A stretch of DNA of 64,000 nt from an uncultured Bacteroidota bacterium. Its GTDB lineage: Bacteria > Bacteroidota > Bacteroidia > Flavobacteriales > Flavobacteriaceae. The position numbers were made by a program, and so were the translations under genes. Below, in pieces: positions 34,991 through 44,242 of this stretch. How positions within the stretch are numbered: position 1 is the first letter of the stretch; each line of letters starts with the position of its first letter. The stretch lies in assembly GCA_902619315.1 (NCBI GenBank), contig CACNDW010000005.1, positions 36,484 through 100,483 of the forward strand, in the 5' to 3' direction. The notes below the pieces were generated by a model that was not told the origin of the DNA, ran no database searches, and worked only from the letters and a program-made list of their open reading frames with translations.

Positions 34991-35722
34991 TCAATTTGCA
35001 GTCTTTAACGAATCACTCAAAAGTTGATTTAGTTTTTTTAGCTCCTCAGGGCTAAGGTGTCGCCATTTCCCTAATTTTACATCCAGTTTTACATTCATGA
35101 TTCGCACTCTTTTAAGAGCATTTACTCGGTAATTCAAATATTCACACATCCGCCGAATTTGACGGTTTAAGCCTTGTGTTAAGATGATCCTAAATTGATT
35201 TTTATGGGTTTGTTTGACAAAACACTTTTTAGTAACTGTATTCAAAATGGGAATTCCATTACTCATCTTGTAAATAAAATCAGGAGTGATAGGTTTGTCG
35301 ACAGTGACAATATATTCTTTTTCGTGATTGTTTCGAGCGCGAAGTATCTTATTCACAATATCACCATCGTTGGTCAAAAAAATCAACCCTTCACTTGGTT
35401 TGTCAAGTCTTCCAATTGGAAAAATCCTTTTTGGATAATTGATAAAATCAATAATATTGTCTTTTTCCAATCGGGTATCAGTAGTGCAAACAATGCCTTT
35501 GGGTTTATTAAATGCAAGATAGATATTCTTGTTTTTGGAATTGTTTAACAGTTCACCATTAACGGTAATTTCTTCTTCGGGACTGACTTTGACCCCAATT
35601 TCTGCTTTTTTCCCGTTAACCAAGACTTTTCCGGAAGCAATTAATCGATCAGCTTCTCTTCGGGAGCAATACCCAATTTCGCTCATAAATTTATTAAGAC
35701 GGGTTAGGGAGGCATTTTCCAT
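34991..35722 (-). CDS. rluF: 23S rRNA pseudouridine synthase RluF-like
   Basis: Modifies a uridine in 23S rRNA (U2604 in E. coli for RluF). 243 residues: an S4 RNA-binding domain (about 5-60), then a pseudouridine synthase domain with the catalytic Asp in GRLDKPSEG and [12 protein letters not shown]. The GLNRQIRRM segment marks the RluB/E/F group; RluF fits best. I chose the ATG at 35722, one base after the yhhQ stop, over an ATG at 35743 that would overlap yhhQ. Last gene of the sppA-yhhQ-rluF run. Confidence 0.9.
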   Translation of the reverse strand: MENASLTRLNKFMSEIGYCSRREADRLIASGKVLVNGKKAEIGVKVSPEEEITVNGELLNNSKNKNIYLAFNKPKGIVCTTDTRLEKDNIIDFINYPKRIFPIGRLDKPSEGLIFLTNDGDIVNKILRARNNHEKEYIVTVDKPITPDFIYKMSNGIPILNTVTKKCFVKQTHKNQFRIILTQGLNRQIRRMCEYLNYRVNALKRVRIMNVKLDVKLGKWRHLSPEELKKLNQLLSDSLKTAN

Positions 35723-35723
35723 C

Positions 35724-36425
35724 CTATAATTTGATTTCCTCACCCCATTTTAAATCGAATTTTTTCTTGAACATCCAAACTAACAAATACAGAAGTGGAG
35801 TATCCAATAAGGCTACAATGACTTTAAAAATAAATCCAGACAGTACAAGGCCAAAAAACAAATCCCATGGTAAAACTCCAAAAACAGAAAGTAGGCACAC
35901 AACAGAAAAAGTGTCCAAAAACTGTGAGGCAAAAGTCGAAAAGTTATTCCTTAACCAAAGCATTTTACCGTTAGTCAGTTTTTTCCAAAAATGATAAATC
36001 CTTATGTCAACAAATTGCGCGAGCAGATAGGCAATCATGGAAGCTAAAACAGCAAGAGGAGAAAGTGAAAACACTTGGGTGAAGGTAGCATTGTCAACGG
36101 GGGAACTTTCCATGGCGGGAACATAATCGGCAATTAGCAGTATTCCCATAGAAAAAAAAGAAGCAAAAATCCCCGCAGTAACCACCCGATTGGCAGCTAT
36201 TTTACCATAGATTTCTGAAATCAAATCAGTAATCAAAAAGGTAATTGGATAGGGTAAAATACCAACTGATAACTCGAATAAACGACTGCCAAAAATTTTC
36301 CCATCAAAGGGATACCAATAAAAAAATTTTTGAAAAATAAGATTAGACACCACTAGTGATGTAATGAATAAGGCAGCAAGATATAAGTAAATCTTGGCTG
36401 CCAACTTCCGCTTTTCTGGATTCAT
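35724..36425 (-). CDS. yhhQ: Queuosine precursor transporter (YhhQ/QPTR family)
   Basis: A 233-residue inner-membrane protein with about six hydrophobic helices, of the VUT/QPTR family that imports preQ0/preQ1 for tRNA queuosine synthesis. Characteristic segments are [26 protein letters not shown] and LDTFSVV. It is directly adjacent to sppA upstream (TAA next to ATG) and one base from rluF downstream. No preQ1 riboswitch can precede it because there is no leader space. Confidence 0.9.
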   Translation of the reverse strand: MNPEKRKLAAKIYLYLAALFITSLVVSNLIFQKFFYWYPFDGKIFGSRLFELSVGILPYPITFLITDLISEIYGKIAANRVVTAGIFASFFSMGILLIADYVPAMESSPVDNATFTQVFSLSPLAVLASMIAYLLAQFVDIRIYHFWKKLTNGKMLWLRNNFSTFASQFLDTFSVVCLLSVFGVLPWDLFFGLVLSGFIFKVIVALLDTPLLYLLVWMFKKKFDLKWGEEIKL

Positions 36426-38180
36426 TTATTCCATTTTTATCGAATAAGGAATTCGTGTTTGAATTCCTTCCATTAGACTTAGTTCGATAAATTCTGAGGT
36501 ATATTTTTCCAGCGGATTTTGAAAGAATTTTGATTGGGCTTGTGAAAAGGCACCCAATATCATGCTCTCAAAATCTTCTTCGTATTTTGGATAATCAACC
36601 AAATTATACTTGTCTAATTCTGCTAATTTTGCAGCTGATTTAATCGCTTCTTGTAATCCACCTAGAGTGTCAACCAATCCATTTTTAACTGCGTCTTTAC
36701 CTGACCAAACCCTTCCCTGTGCGATCTCCTCGACAGTTTCCATACTGAGTGATCTTCCCTCTGCCACTCTGGATTTGAATGTATTATATATTTTTTCAAT
36801 AGAGTATTTAGTACTTTTTTTAAATCCCTTGGTTATGGATTCAAAAACACTGTACCCCATCGCATTTTTGTGAGTAGTGACATGTTCAGCGTTGATCCCA
36901 ATTTTGTCCGTCATGCCTCTAATGTTTGGAAATGCAGCCAATACGCCAATGGATCCTGTGATGGTCATAGGGTCCGCAAAAATTCTATCAGCCAAACTAG
37001 AAATATAATATCCCCCTGATGCAGCTACATTACCCATTGAAACAACCAGTGGTTTTTTCCCCTTAAAGGCTCTAGAGGCATTGAGTATTATCTCTGATGT
37101 CAAGGCGTCTCCTCCTGGGGAGTCTACCCGTAGAACGGCTGCTTTGATTTTTTTGCTTTCCAATATTTCATCAAATGCTTTATTAAGTGCATCCTTTCCA
37201 ATTATTTCCGCAGACCCTTCAGTATTAAATATTGGGCCTTGTGCGTAAATTACAGCAATACGGTCATCAATTTCTTTATCATACTCTTGAACCTTAACAT
37301 TGATATCTCCAAAATATACTTCATTCAGACCTTCATTAGAATCAATTTTAAGGGCTTCTTTGATTTTATTTTCGAAATCATTTTCGTAAGCTAAACCATC
37401 TATTATTCCATGAGCCAGAGCCTCTTCGGCATCATTCACTCCCAGGTCATTGGCCAATTCATCAATTGAGGCGGACTTTATTCCTCGGCTTTGGGAAACT
37501 TCATCCCTAAACGTTTCCCAGACAGCATCCAATAAGCTTTGGATTTGTAATCGATTTTCATTGCTCATGTGATCCTGTAAATATGGTTCAACAGCACTTT
37601 TGTATTTTCCATGACGAATAACCTCCATTTTGACACCGTACTGATTTTGGAAATCTTCGTAATATAGGACCTCTGAAGATAACCCTTTGAGTTGCATCAT
37701 TCCAATAGGGTTCATGAATATACTGTCGGCTACAGAACTAACATAATACCCTTTCTGTGACATATTATCGGAGTAGCTGTAGATAAATTTTCCTGAGGTT
37801 TTAAAATCTTCTAAAGTATTTCTGATTTCTCTTGCTTGCGCCCAACCTGATCCAATAGAGCCACTTTTTAATTTAATTCCTTTAATATTCTCGTCCTTTT
37901 TGGCCTTTTTTATACTACCAATGATCTTGTCCATTCCGATAATGCCAGAATCAAAATCTGATAAATCTTCAAGTGGATTGTAACCTTGACTCCTGTCCCT
38001 CACCTCTGTATTGAGATCTAAATCCAAGACACTATTTTCCTTTGTCCACGTTGTGCCTGATTGTTCAAAATTGAGAGAAGTTGCAAGAGCTGCTATGCCC
38101 ATAAAAAAGAAAATCGCAACCAATCCAAGAGCGATAAAGCTACCCAAAAGAGAAGCCAAAAAACTTTTAAAGAAATTCAT
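36426..38180 (-). CDS. sppA: Signal peptide peptidase SppA, long form
   Basis: Membrane-anchored serine protease that degrades cleaved signal peptides. The 584-residue long (67K) form has an N-terminal transmembrane segment (about 8-32) and two S49 domains. The catalytic Lys is in the N-terminal domain (HGKYKSAVEPY) and the Ser in the C-terminal one (NVAASGGYYIS), the known two-domain arrangement. It heads a tight minus-strand cluster with yhhQ and rluF and has a consensus -7 element 16 bases upstream. Confidence 0.95.
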   Translation of the reverse strand: MNFFKSFLASLLGSFIALGLVAIFFFMGIAALATSLNFEQSGTTWTKENSVLDLDLNTEVRDRSQGYNPLEDLSDFDSGIIGMDKIIGSIKKAKKDENIKGIKLKSGSIGSGWAQAREIRNTLEDFKTSGKFIYSYSDNMSQKGYYVSSVADSIFMNPIGMMQLKGLSSEVLYYEDFQNQYGVKMEVIRHGKYKSAVEPYLQDHMSNENRLQIQSLLDAVWETFRDEVSQSRGIKSASIDELANDLGVNDAEEALAHGIIDGLAYENDFENKIKEALKIDSNEGLNEVYFGDINVKVQEYDKEIDDRIAVIYAQGPIFNTEGSAEIIGKDALNKAFDEILESKKIKAAVLRVDSPGGDALTSEIILNASRAFKGKKPLVVSMGNVAASGGYYISSLADRIFADPMTITGSIGVLAAFPNIRGMTDKIGINAEHVTTHKNAMGYSVFESITKGFKKSTKYSIEKIYNTFKSRVAEGRSLSMETVEEIAQGRVWSGKDAVKNGLVDTLGGLQEAIKSAAKLAELDKYNLVDYPKYEEDFESMILGAFSQAQSKFFQNPLEKYTSEFIELSLMEGIQTRIPYSIKME

Positions 38181-38196
38181 TTATTCTAATTTATTT

Positions 38197-38204
38197 CAAA
38201 TATA
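38197..38204 (-). promoter_or_regulatory. -7 promoter element of sppA (TATATTTG)
   Basis: Exact TAnnTTTG match on the minus strand, 16 bases before the sppA ATG, in the gap shared with the divergent folK-dNK gene. Confidence 0.5.
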
Positions 38205-38247
38205 CGTTTTGTGGATTTGTTTTACGAAATTTAATGCAAGTATTCTA

Positions 38248-39357
38248 ATGGAAAAGGCATATATATCAATTGGATCCAACAAAGGCAATAGATTTTACAA
38301 TTTGCAAGAGGCGTTGGTTCAAATCCAAAAACAGATTGGTGTTCTGACTAATTTATCATCCATATATGAATCTTCGGCATGGGGTTTTGAAGGCCCTGAT
38401 TTTTTTAATGCTTGTATAGAAATTCAAACTGATTTTTCAGCTTTAGAGCTACTAGAAAAGTTACTAAAGATAGAACGAAAAATGGGAAGGATAAGATCCA
38501 TTAATCCTGGCTATAGTTCTCGAGAAATAGACCTAGATTTGCTTTTATTTGAGGATCAAGTTATTAATAACGAGCACTTAATATTACCTCATCCCCGCTT
38601 GGAATTACGAAACTTTATTTTGCATCCCATGTGTGAAATCGCCCCCGATTTAGTTCATCCTCAATTGGAAAAGGACATGTCCAGTTTATTAGATATCTGT
38701 AAGGATAATTCTAACCCCTCTAAGCTTCCATTGTCCCAATGGTCATTAGATATTTTTTCAAATGATCAATTCCTGGTTTTTGAGGGTAATATTGGTGTGG
38801 GAAAAACCTCCCTGGCTGAAAAAATTGCTGCCGATTTTCAAGCTCGAAGCCTATTGGAGAATTTTAGTCAGAATCCATATCTGGAAAATTTTTACGCTAA
38901 ACCTGATCGTTTTGCTTTATCCCTCGAAAACTATTTTTTGGAGGATCGGTTTCGTCAATTTAAAATTTTTTTAGATGGGTCGGCAGCTCACAAATTTGCT
39001 GTTGCGGATCACTCCTTGTTCAAATCCCTCGTTTTTGCAAAAATCAACCTTTCCCCTTTAAATTTTCTTGATTTCAAGAACAACTTTGAACGCTTGGCTA
39101 GGGAATTGGTTTTTTCTCAAAAGGTAATCTTTCTAAAGAAACCCATCCAAAAATTGATGGAACAGATCATAAATAGGGGACGTTCTTATGAACAAAAAAT
39201 TACCAGCGATTATTTGGAAAAAATTGAGAGGGGCTATCAAAATTTTGAAAATGAGGGATTATCTTTTACCTCTAATAGTATTGATTTGACCAATTTGGAC
39301 TTTTTACATGACGAAAGGGCATATCAAATCATACTTCAGCGCATCAAAGCGTTTTAA
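38248..39357 (+). CDS. folK: FolK (HPPK) - deoxynucleoside kinase fusion
   Basis: A 369-residue bifunctional protein. Residues 1 to about 155 are 6-hydroxymethyl-7,8-dihydropterin pyrophosphokinase (ISIGSNKGNR start, EIDLDLLLF, HPRLELRNFILHP). Residues about 172-369 are a deoxynucleoside kinase with P-loop EGNIGVGKTS (about 179-188) and EDRFRQFK. So one polypeptide serves folate synthesis and deoxynucleoside salvage. This fusion is known in Bacteroidota. The frame extends upstream over the sppA promoter region to 38011, but family N termini place the start at 38248. The 3' end overlaps the convergent methyltransferase gene by 14 bases. Confidence 0.93.
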   Translation: MEKAYISIGSNKGNRFYNLQEALVQIQKQIGVLTNLSSIYESSAWGFEGPDFFNACIEIQTDFSALELLEKLLKIERKMGRIRSINPGYSSREIDLDLLLFEDQVINNEHLILPHPRLELRNFILHPMCEIAPDLVHPQLEKDMSSLLDICKDNSNPSKLPLSQWSLDIFSNDQFLVFEGNIGVGKTSLAEKIAADFQARSLLENFSQNPYLENFYAKPDRFALSLENYFLEDRFRQFKIFLDGSAAHKFAVADHSLFKSLVFAKINLSPLNFLDFKNNFERLARELVFSQKVIFLKKPIQKLMEQIINRGRSYEQKITSDYLEKIERGYQNFENEGLSFTSNSIDLTNLDFLHDERAYQIILQRIKAF

Positions 39358-39877
39358 ATTTTTGATAAAATTCCCATAGCACCAATCCTGAGGCGACGGA
39401 AATGTTTAAGGAGTGTTTAGTGCCCTCTTGCGGTATTTCAATAACACCATCACAGAGATTTATGACTGCCTGAGACACGCCTTTAACTTCATTACCCAGC
39501 ACAAAAGCGTATTTTTCATTTGGGGTGATTTTAAAATTTTCAAGCGATAGAGCACCTTCGGCTTGTTCAACGGCATAGACTAAAATCTTTTCGGCTTTGA
39601 GATACTTGACCACTTCTAAGGCTTCTTTGTGATATTCCCAGTCTACTGATTCTGTTGCACCCAAAGCAGTTTTGTGAATGTCTTTATGGGGTGGAGTAGC
39701 AGTAATACCACAGATATATATTTTTTCTATCAAAAAAGCATCGGCTGTCCTAAAAACCGACCCGATATTGTTGAGACTTCTAACATTGTCAAGGATCAAC
39801 ATAAGTGGGGTTTTAGGGATCTCCTTGAAAGCCGCTACCGATATACGGTTGAGTTCACTGTTTTTTAATTTTCGCAT
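39344..39877 (-). CDS. SPOUT family RNA methyltransferase (TrmH/SpoU)
   Basis: A 177-residue SAM-dependent 2'-O-ribose methyltransferase with the trefoil-knot motifs NIGSVFRTADAF, FVLGNEVKGVS and IPQEGTKHSLNISVASG. It has no N-terminal substrate-binding extension. The tRNA or rRNA target cannot be decided from sequence. It overlaps the convergent folK-dNK gene by 14 bases and diverges from mutS. Confidence 0.9.
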   Translation of the reverse strand: MRKLKNSELNRISVAAFKEIPKTPLMLILDNVRSLNNIGSVFRTADAFLIEKIYICGITATPPHKDIHKTALGATESVDWEYHKEALEVVKYLKAEKILVYAVEQAEGALSLENFKITPNEKYAFVLGNEVKGVSQAVINLCDGVIEIPQEGTKHSLNISVASGLVLWEFYQKFKTL

Positions 39878-39988
39878 ATTTATAAAATTAGTAAATAATC
39901 AGCGTTAGAGCTCTTGTTAACAAATTTTTAAAACCCAATTCCTGCAAGAATTTTTTAATAATTACATTCGTAAAAACCATAGAGGACA

Positions 39989-42586
39989 GTGGCCAAGTCA
40001 ATTAAGGAAACCCCTTTAATGAAACAGTACAACCAGATTAAGGCAAAGTACCCTGATGCGTTGTTGTTGTTTAGAGTAGGGGATTTTTACGAGACTTTTG
40101 GACAGGATGCAGTAACGGCCGCCAAGATATTGGGTATCATTTTAACCAAAAGAGGAGCGGGGAGCACTAGTGAAACTGAGCTGGCCGGATTCCCCCACCA
40201 TTCTATAAATACTTATTTACCCAAACTAGTAAGAGCTGGTTGCAGGGTGGCGATATGCGACCAATTGGAAGATCCAAAAATGACAAAAAAAATAGTCAAA
40301 AGAGGGGTTACGGAGTTGGTTACTCCAGGTTTATCGCTTAATGATGAGGTTTTAGAGCATAAAAAAAATAATTTCCTAGCAGCAATACATTTTGCTAAAA
40401 CTAAAATAGGGGTTTCTTTTTTGGATATCTCTACAGGGGATTATTGGGTCTCCGAGGGAAATGATATTCAAATCGAACAATTGTTGCAAAATTTTGAACC
40501 CGCTGAAGTGCTGGTAGCCAAACCGTCTAAAAAAATATTTGCCGAGTTGATGGGAGGACAATTCAATGTTTTTTATTTGGAGGATTGGATTTTTGAAAGT
40601 AGTTATGCTTTGGAGCAATTGACCGCCCAGTTTAAGACCCTGGGATTGAAAGGTTTTGGAATAGAAAATCTCGATGCTGGTGTGATCGCTGCTGGGGCCG
40701 TATTGCATTATCTTAAGGAAGCGCATCACAATAAAATACCACACATTAATTCCGTCAGAAGGATATTTGAAGAGGAATACGTTTGGATGGATCGCTTTAC
40801 TATGCGGAACCTAGAGTTGTTTCAATCCAACAGCCCCAGTGGGGTGGCTTTAATAGATGTTTTGGATCATACTCTTACTGCTATGGGAGGCAGAATGCTC
40901 AAGCACGGATTAGCTTTTCCTGAAAGGAACCTGAGTGTTATCGAAGAGCGCTTGGACTTTGTTGCTGCTTTAGTAAAAGATTCCGATGCTTACGACCGAA
41001 TGGCCCAACACCTATACCAAATGGTTGATATAGAAAGGATTGTCGCCAAAATAGCCACGCAGAAGATTAGTCCTCGTGCCTTGGTACAATTGGCCAAATC
41101 ATTGAATGAAATTGATCAGATCAAGACCTATTTATCAGATCACTCAAACACGGTTTTGCAAGAACGGGCTAAAGGCTTTATGGACGTTCAAGGCATCATC
41201 ACCCTTATTCAGTCGACCTTAAATCCAGAGGCGCCTGTTTTGCTAAGTAAAGGAGAAGTTATTGCCGATATGGTTAACAGCGAACTGGACGAACTTAGGG
41301 AGCTTTTAAGTTCGGGTAAGAATCATTTGGATAAAATGTTGGAAAGGGAAAGTGAGCGCACTCAAATCCCCTCATTGAAAATTGCCTTTAACAACGTGTT
41401 TGGCTACTACATAGAGGTGAGAAACACCCACAAGGACAAGGTGCCTGAGGACTGGATACGAAAGCAAACCCTTGTCAGTGCAGAGCGATATATAACTGAG
41501 GAACTAAAACAATATGAAACAAAAATCTTAGGGGCTGAGGAAAAGATTGCGTCTATTGAAAGTAGTTTATACCATGAATTGTTAAGTGAACTCCAAGGGC
41601 ATATAAAACCTTTAAAAGTAAACGCCAGTCAGGTCGCTGGTTTGGATGTCTTGTGGTGCTTTGCCACTTTGGCCATTAAGTACAACTACAACCGTCCTGA
41701 ATTTTCAGAAAGTATGATATTGCAGGTCAAAGAGGGTCGACACCCAGTGATTGAACAACAATTGCCTGCAGGAAGCCCTTTCATTGCCAACGATTTATTG
41801 TTAGATCCCCAGACCCAACAAATTATTATGATCACAGGGCCAAATATGTCGGGTAAGTCAGCCATACTGCGACAAACGGCAATACTGGTGTTGATGGCCC
41901 AAATGGGCAGTTTTGTTCCAGCTGCATCCCTCAAAACAGGTATAATGGATAAGATCTTTACTCGTGTAGGTGCAAGTGATAACATATCCATGGGGGAATC
42001 CACCTTCATGGTGGAAATGAATGAAACAGCTTCTATACTCAATAACATTACCGAAAACAGTTTGGTATTATTGGATGAAATAGGTCGTGGAACGAGTACT
42101 TATGATGGGATTTCTATCGCCTGGGCGATCGCCGAATTTCTTCACGAACACCCAGCCAGGGCTAAAGTTTTGTTTGCCACCCACTATCATGAGTTGAATG
42201 AGATGACCAATGACTTCCCAAGGATCAAAAATTTTAACGTATCGGTCAAGGAATTGGAAGATAAAGTCTTATTCTTAAGGAAATTGATTCCTGGAGGGAG
42301 TGCCCATAGCTTTGGTATTCATGTAGCCAAAATGGCAGGGATGCCTGAGTTTGTGATACGAAAAGCAAACCAAAAGCTTAGGATTCTTGAAAAATCGCAT
42401 ACCGTTGAAACCAATGCAGAGAGTCTTAAAATAGGTAAAGACGAAATGCAATTGAGTTTTTTTAATTTGGATGATCCACTATTAGAAACCCTACGTGACG
42501 AAATCAAAGATTTAAACATAGAAACCTTAACCCCTATTGATGCCTTGATGAAGCTTAATGAAATAAAAAGGCAATTAAAAGAATAA
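39989..42586 (+). CDS. mutS: DNA mismatch repair protein MutS
   Basis: Recognises mismatches and recruits MutL. The 865-residue protein has the mismatch-contact motif FYE (GDFYETF, about residue 33), the clamp and lever domains, Walker A GPNMSGKSAILRQ, Walker B/signature DEIGRGTSTYDG, and a C-terminal extension. The start is GTG at 39989, preceded by an AGAGGA purine run. A 7-of-8 -7 element (TACATTCG, 39963-39970) lies 18 bases upstream. The full set of motifs argues that mismatch repair is intact. Confidence 0.96.
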   Translation: MAKSIKETPLMKQYNQIKAKYPDALLLFRVGDFYETFGQDAVTAAKILGIILTKRGAGSTSETELAGFPHHSINTYLPKLVRAGCRVAICDQLEDPKMTKKIVKRGVTELVTPGLSLNDEVLEHKKNNFLAAIHFAKTKIGVSFLDISTGDYWVSEGNDIQIEQLLQNFEPAEVLVAKPSKKIFAELMGGQFNVFYLEDWIFESSYALEQLTAQFKTLGLKGFGIENLDAGVIAAGAVLHYLKEAHHNKIPHINSVRRIFEEEYVWMDRFTMRNLELFQSNSPSGVALIDVLDHTLTAMGGRMLKHGLAFPERNLSVIEERLDFVAALVKDSDAYDRMAQHLYQMVDIERIVAKIATQKISPRALVQLAKSLNEIDQIKTYLSDHSNTVLQERAKGFMDVQGIITLIQSTLNPEAPVLLSKGEVIADMVNSELDELRELLSSGKNHLDKMLERESERTQIPSLKIAFNNVFGYYIEVRNTHKDKVPEDWIRKQTLVSAERYITEELKQYETKILGAEEKIASIESSLYHELLSELQGHIKPLKVNASQVAGLDVLWCFATLAIKYNYNRPEFSESMILQVKEGRHPVIEQQLPAGSPFIANDLLLDPQTQQIIMITGPNMSGKSAILRQTAILVLMAQMGSFVPAASLKTGIMDKIFTRVGASDNISMGESTFMVEMNETASILNNITENSLVLLDEIGRGTSTYDGISIAWAIAEFLHEHPARAKVLFATHYHELNEMTNDFPRIKNFNVSVKELEDKVLFLRKLIPGGSAHSFGIHVAKMAGMPEFVIRKANQKLRILEKSHTVETNAESLKIGKDEMQLSFFNLDDPLLETLRDEIKDLNIETLTPIDALMKLNEIKRQLKE

Positions 42587-42645
42587 TTTTATTAAGTCTT
42601 TAATTTTTAAAATATTTGTGCACTTCAAAGAAAGTTAATCTTAAT

Positions 42646-42678
42646 TTTGATAGGAAATATTTGATTTTAGTATTTTTA
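42646..42678 (+). promoter_or_regulatory. -33/-7 promoter of the tRNA-Gly / tRNA-Leu unit
   Basis: TTTG at 42646-42649, 21-base spacer, TATTTTTA at 42671-42678 (7 of 8 to TAnnTTTG), 10 bases before the tRNA-Gly 5' end. Confidence 0.6.
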
Positions 42679-42688
42679 CATGCCAATT

Positions 42689-42760
42689 GCGAAAGTAGCT
42701 CAGGGGTAGAGCATCACCTTGCCAAGGTGAGGGTCGCGGGTTCAAATCCCGTCTTTCGCT
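42689..42760 (+). tRNA. tRNA-Gly (anticodon GCC)
   Basis: A 72-nt cloverleaf. The acceptor GCGAAAG pairs with CTTTCGC, discriminator T. The anticodon stem TCACC/GGTGA encloses loop TTGCCAA with GCC at 42721-42723. T arm GCGGGTTCAAATCCCGT. No encoded CCA. Confidence 0.97.
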
Positions 42761-42775
42761 CTTTATTTAAGTCCG

Positions 42776-42860
42776 GCTCGGATGGTGGAATTGGTAGACA
42801 CGTTGGACTTAAAATCCAATGACCATTGCGGTCGTGCGGGTTCAAGTCCCGCTCCGAGTA
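42776..42860 (+). tRNA. tRNA-Leu (anticodon TAA)
   Basis: An 85-nt class II cloverleaf. The acceptor GCTCGGA pairs with TCCGAGT (one G-U), discriminator A. The anticodon stem TTGGA/TCCAA encloses loop CTTAAAA with TAA at 42810-42812, and a long variable arm is present. It lies 15 bases after tRNA-Gly and is followed by a terminator. No encoded CCA. Confidence 0.97.
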
Positions 42861-42865
42861 CGATG

Positions 42866-42910
42866 AAATCCGTAACTTATTTTTCAATACTAGGTTGCGG
42901 ATTTTTATTT
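42866..42910 (+). terminator. Rho-independent terminator of the tRNA unit
   Basis: An 11-bp stem (42866-42876, AAATCCGTAAC, with 42894-42904, GTTGCGGATTT; one T-G pair) around a 17-base loop, followed by a T-rich tail to 42910. Confidence 0.8.
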
Positions 42911-43009
42911 ATAGTTGCTTAGCTATTTCGTTTAAGCAATTAAACTCATTCGAATACTAGTAATAAAGATGAAATATATTTATAAAACTAACCATTTATT
43001 CAATAAATA

Positions 43010-44224
43010 ATGAAAAGGGATTTAGTAAATAAAAAAACAATTATTTTTTTTTTCATTTCAATAATGTCAATGGCTTTATTGAAGTCACAGCCGATTAAGC
43101 GATACGGTTTAAATAAAAAATATTTAAATCAATTTCAAAAACAATTAATTGAAGAGGGAAGGACTGGAGGAAATGTTATACTGATAAGTAAACACGGTGA
43201 AATTTTATATCACCACATTCAAAGTTCCAACAAGCAGGGAGACAAAATCATTACAGATCAAACCTTGTTTCCAATATGGTCGATGACCAAGCCCATTACC
43301 ACAATAGCAGCTCTTATTTTAAGGGAGAAAAAAATGTTGGATTTTGATGATCCTGTTTCTAAATACATTCCTGCTTTCAAAAATCTAAAATGTAAATCAA
43401 AAGAGGGAGTCGTAACCTGTAAAAAGGAAGTCAAAGTTATTCACCTTCTAACTCATATGTCTGGACTTTATTATTACGATGATTTTATGCTCGATGCAAT
43501 TAGGGCAGAGAGCCTTGAGGACCTGATGGAGGATATCGCAGAATATCCCCTAGAGTTTGAACCTGGAGAGCGCTATCTTTATGGATTGAATCAAGATGTT
43601 TTGGGAAGGGTCATCGAAGTGGCCTCAGACAAATCATTTTCTGGGTTTTTACAAGAGTATATTTTTGATCCCCTTGAAATGAACCAAACTAGGTTTTTTC
43701 TCACTTCCCAAGAGAAAAAATTAGTTTTACCCCTTTTTGTTAAAAATCAACATATTGAAGGGTTTAATGGAACTGGAATCACTGGAATCAATGATCTTAT
43801 AAGCTATGATAAGGATTATAAGCCAGCGCTTGGAAGCCTCGGCTTAATATCATCAGTAAAGGATTATTCAAACTTTTGTTCTATGTTGTTAAACAAAGGA
43901 AAGTTTAAAGCCAAAAGAATACTTTCTCCTCAAAGCATTCTAGAACTGACGGTTAAATATGCAGATGGCCCATTCGCCAGTGATGTAGATTTTATGGGTG
44001 TGTATAATGGATTAGGATTATATGTGCTTGATGATCCATCTTTAATGGATTTCAAGGCTCCCAAAGGATTATATGGTCATGGAGGATGTCAAAGCACAGA
44101 GTTTTTTATAGACCCTAAAAATAAAATTTATGGTCTTTTTTTAAATCGATCATTGACTGACTACAACCATCGTTTTTATTTTATCAAAGCTGTTTACGAT
44201 TCATTTGAAAACCAACCTTATTAA
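43010..44224 (+). CDS. Serine beta-lactamase-like hydrolase (class C / S12 family)
   Basis: A 404-residue protein with a signal peptide (about 1-27). The catalytic Ser91-x-x-Lys94 is in IWSMTKPIT, a Tyr-containing motif occurs around YLYGLNQ, and a C-terminal GHGG loop takes the place of KTG. Such proteins include esterases, D-aminopeptidases and PBPs; resistance to beta-lactams is not implied. It lies 18 bases upstream of the sialate O-acetylesterase gene and is probably co-transcribed, so an esterase role on acylated glycans is plausible. Confidence 0.85.
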   Translation: MKRDLVNKKTIIFFFISIMSMALLKSQPIKRYGLNKKYLNQFQKQLIEEGRTGGNVILISKHGEILYHHIQSSNKQGDKIITDQTLFPIWSMTKPITTIAALILREKKMLDFDDPVSKYIPAFKNLKCKSKEGVVTCKKEVKVIHLLTHMSGLYYYDDFMLDAIRAESLEDLMEDIAEYPLEFEPGERYLYGLNQDVLGRVIEVASDKSFSGFLQEYIFDPLEMNQTRFFLTSQEKKLVLPLFVKNQHIEGFNGTGITGINDLISYDKDYKPALGSLGLISSVKDYSNFCSMLLNKGKFKAKRILSPQSILELTVKYADGPFASDVDFMGVYNGLGLYVLDDPSLMDFKAPKGLYGHGGCQSTEFFIDPKNKIYGLFLNRSLTDYNHRFYFIKAVYDSFENQPY

Positions 44225-44242
44225 TTTAAACTAAGCAATAGT

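Noticed and set aside
38011..38247. 79-residue extension of FolK-dNK overlapping sppA
   Set aside because: It is antisense to the sppA N-terminal region and lacks family similarity; FolK starts at 38248.
43010..44224. Antibiotic-resistance beta-lactamase
   Set aside because: It has S-x-x-K but no KTG-type motif and sits with glycan esterases; S12-family hydrolase is the safer call.
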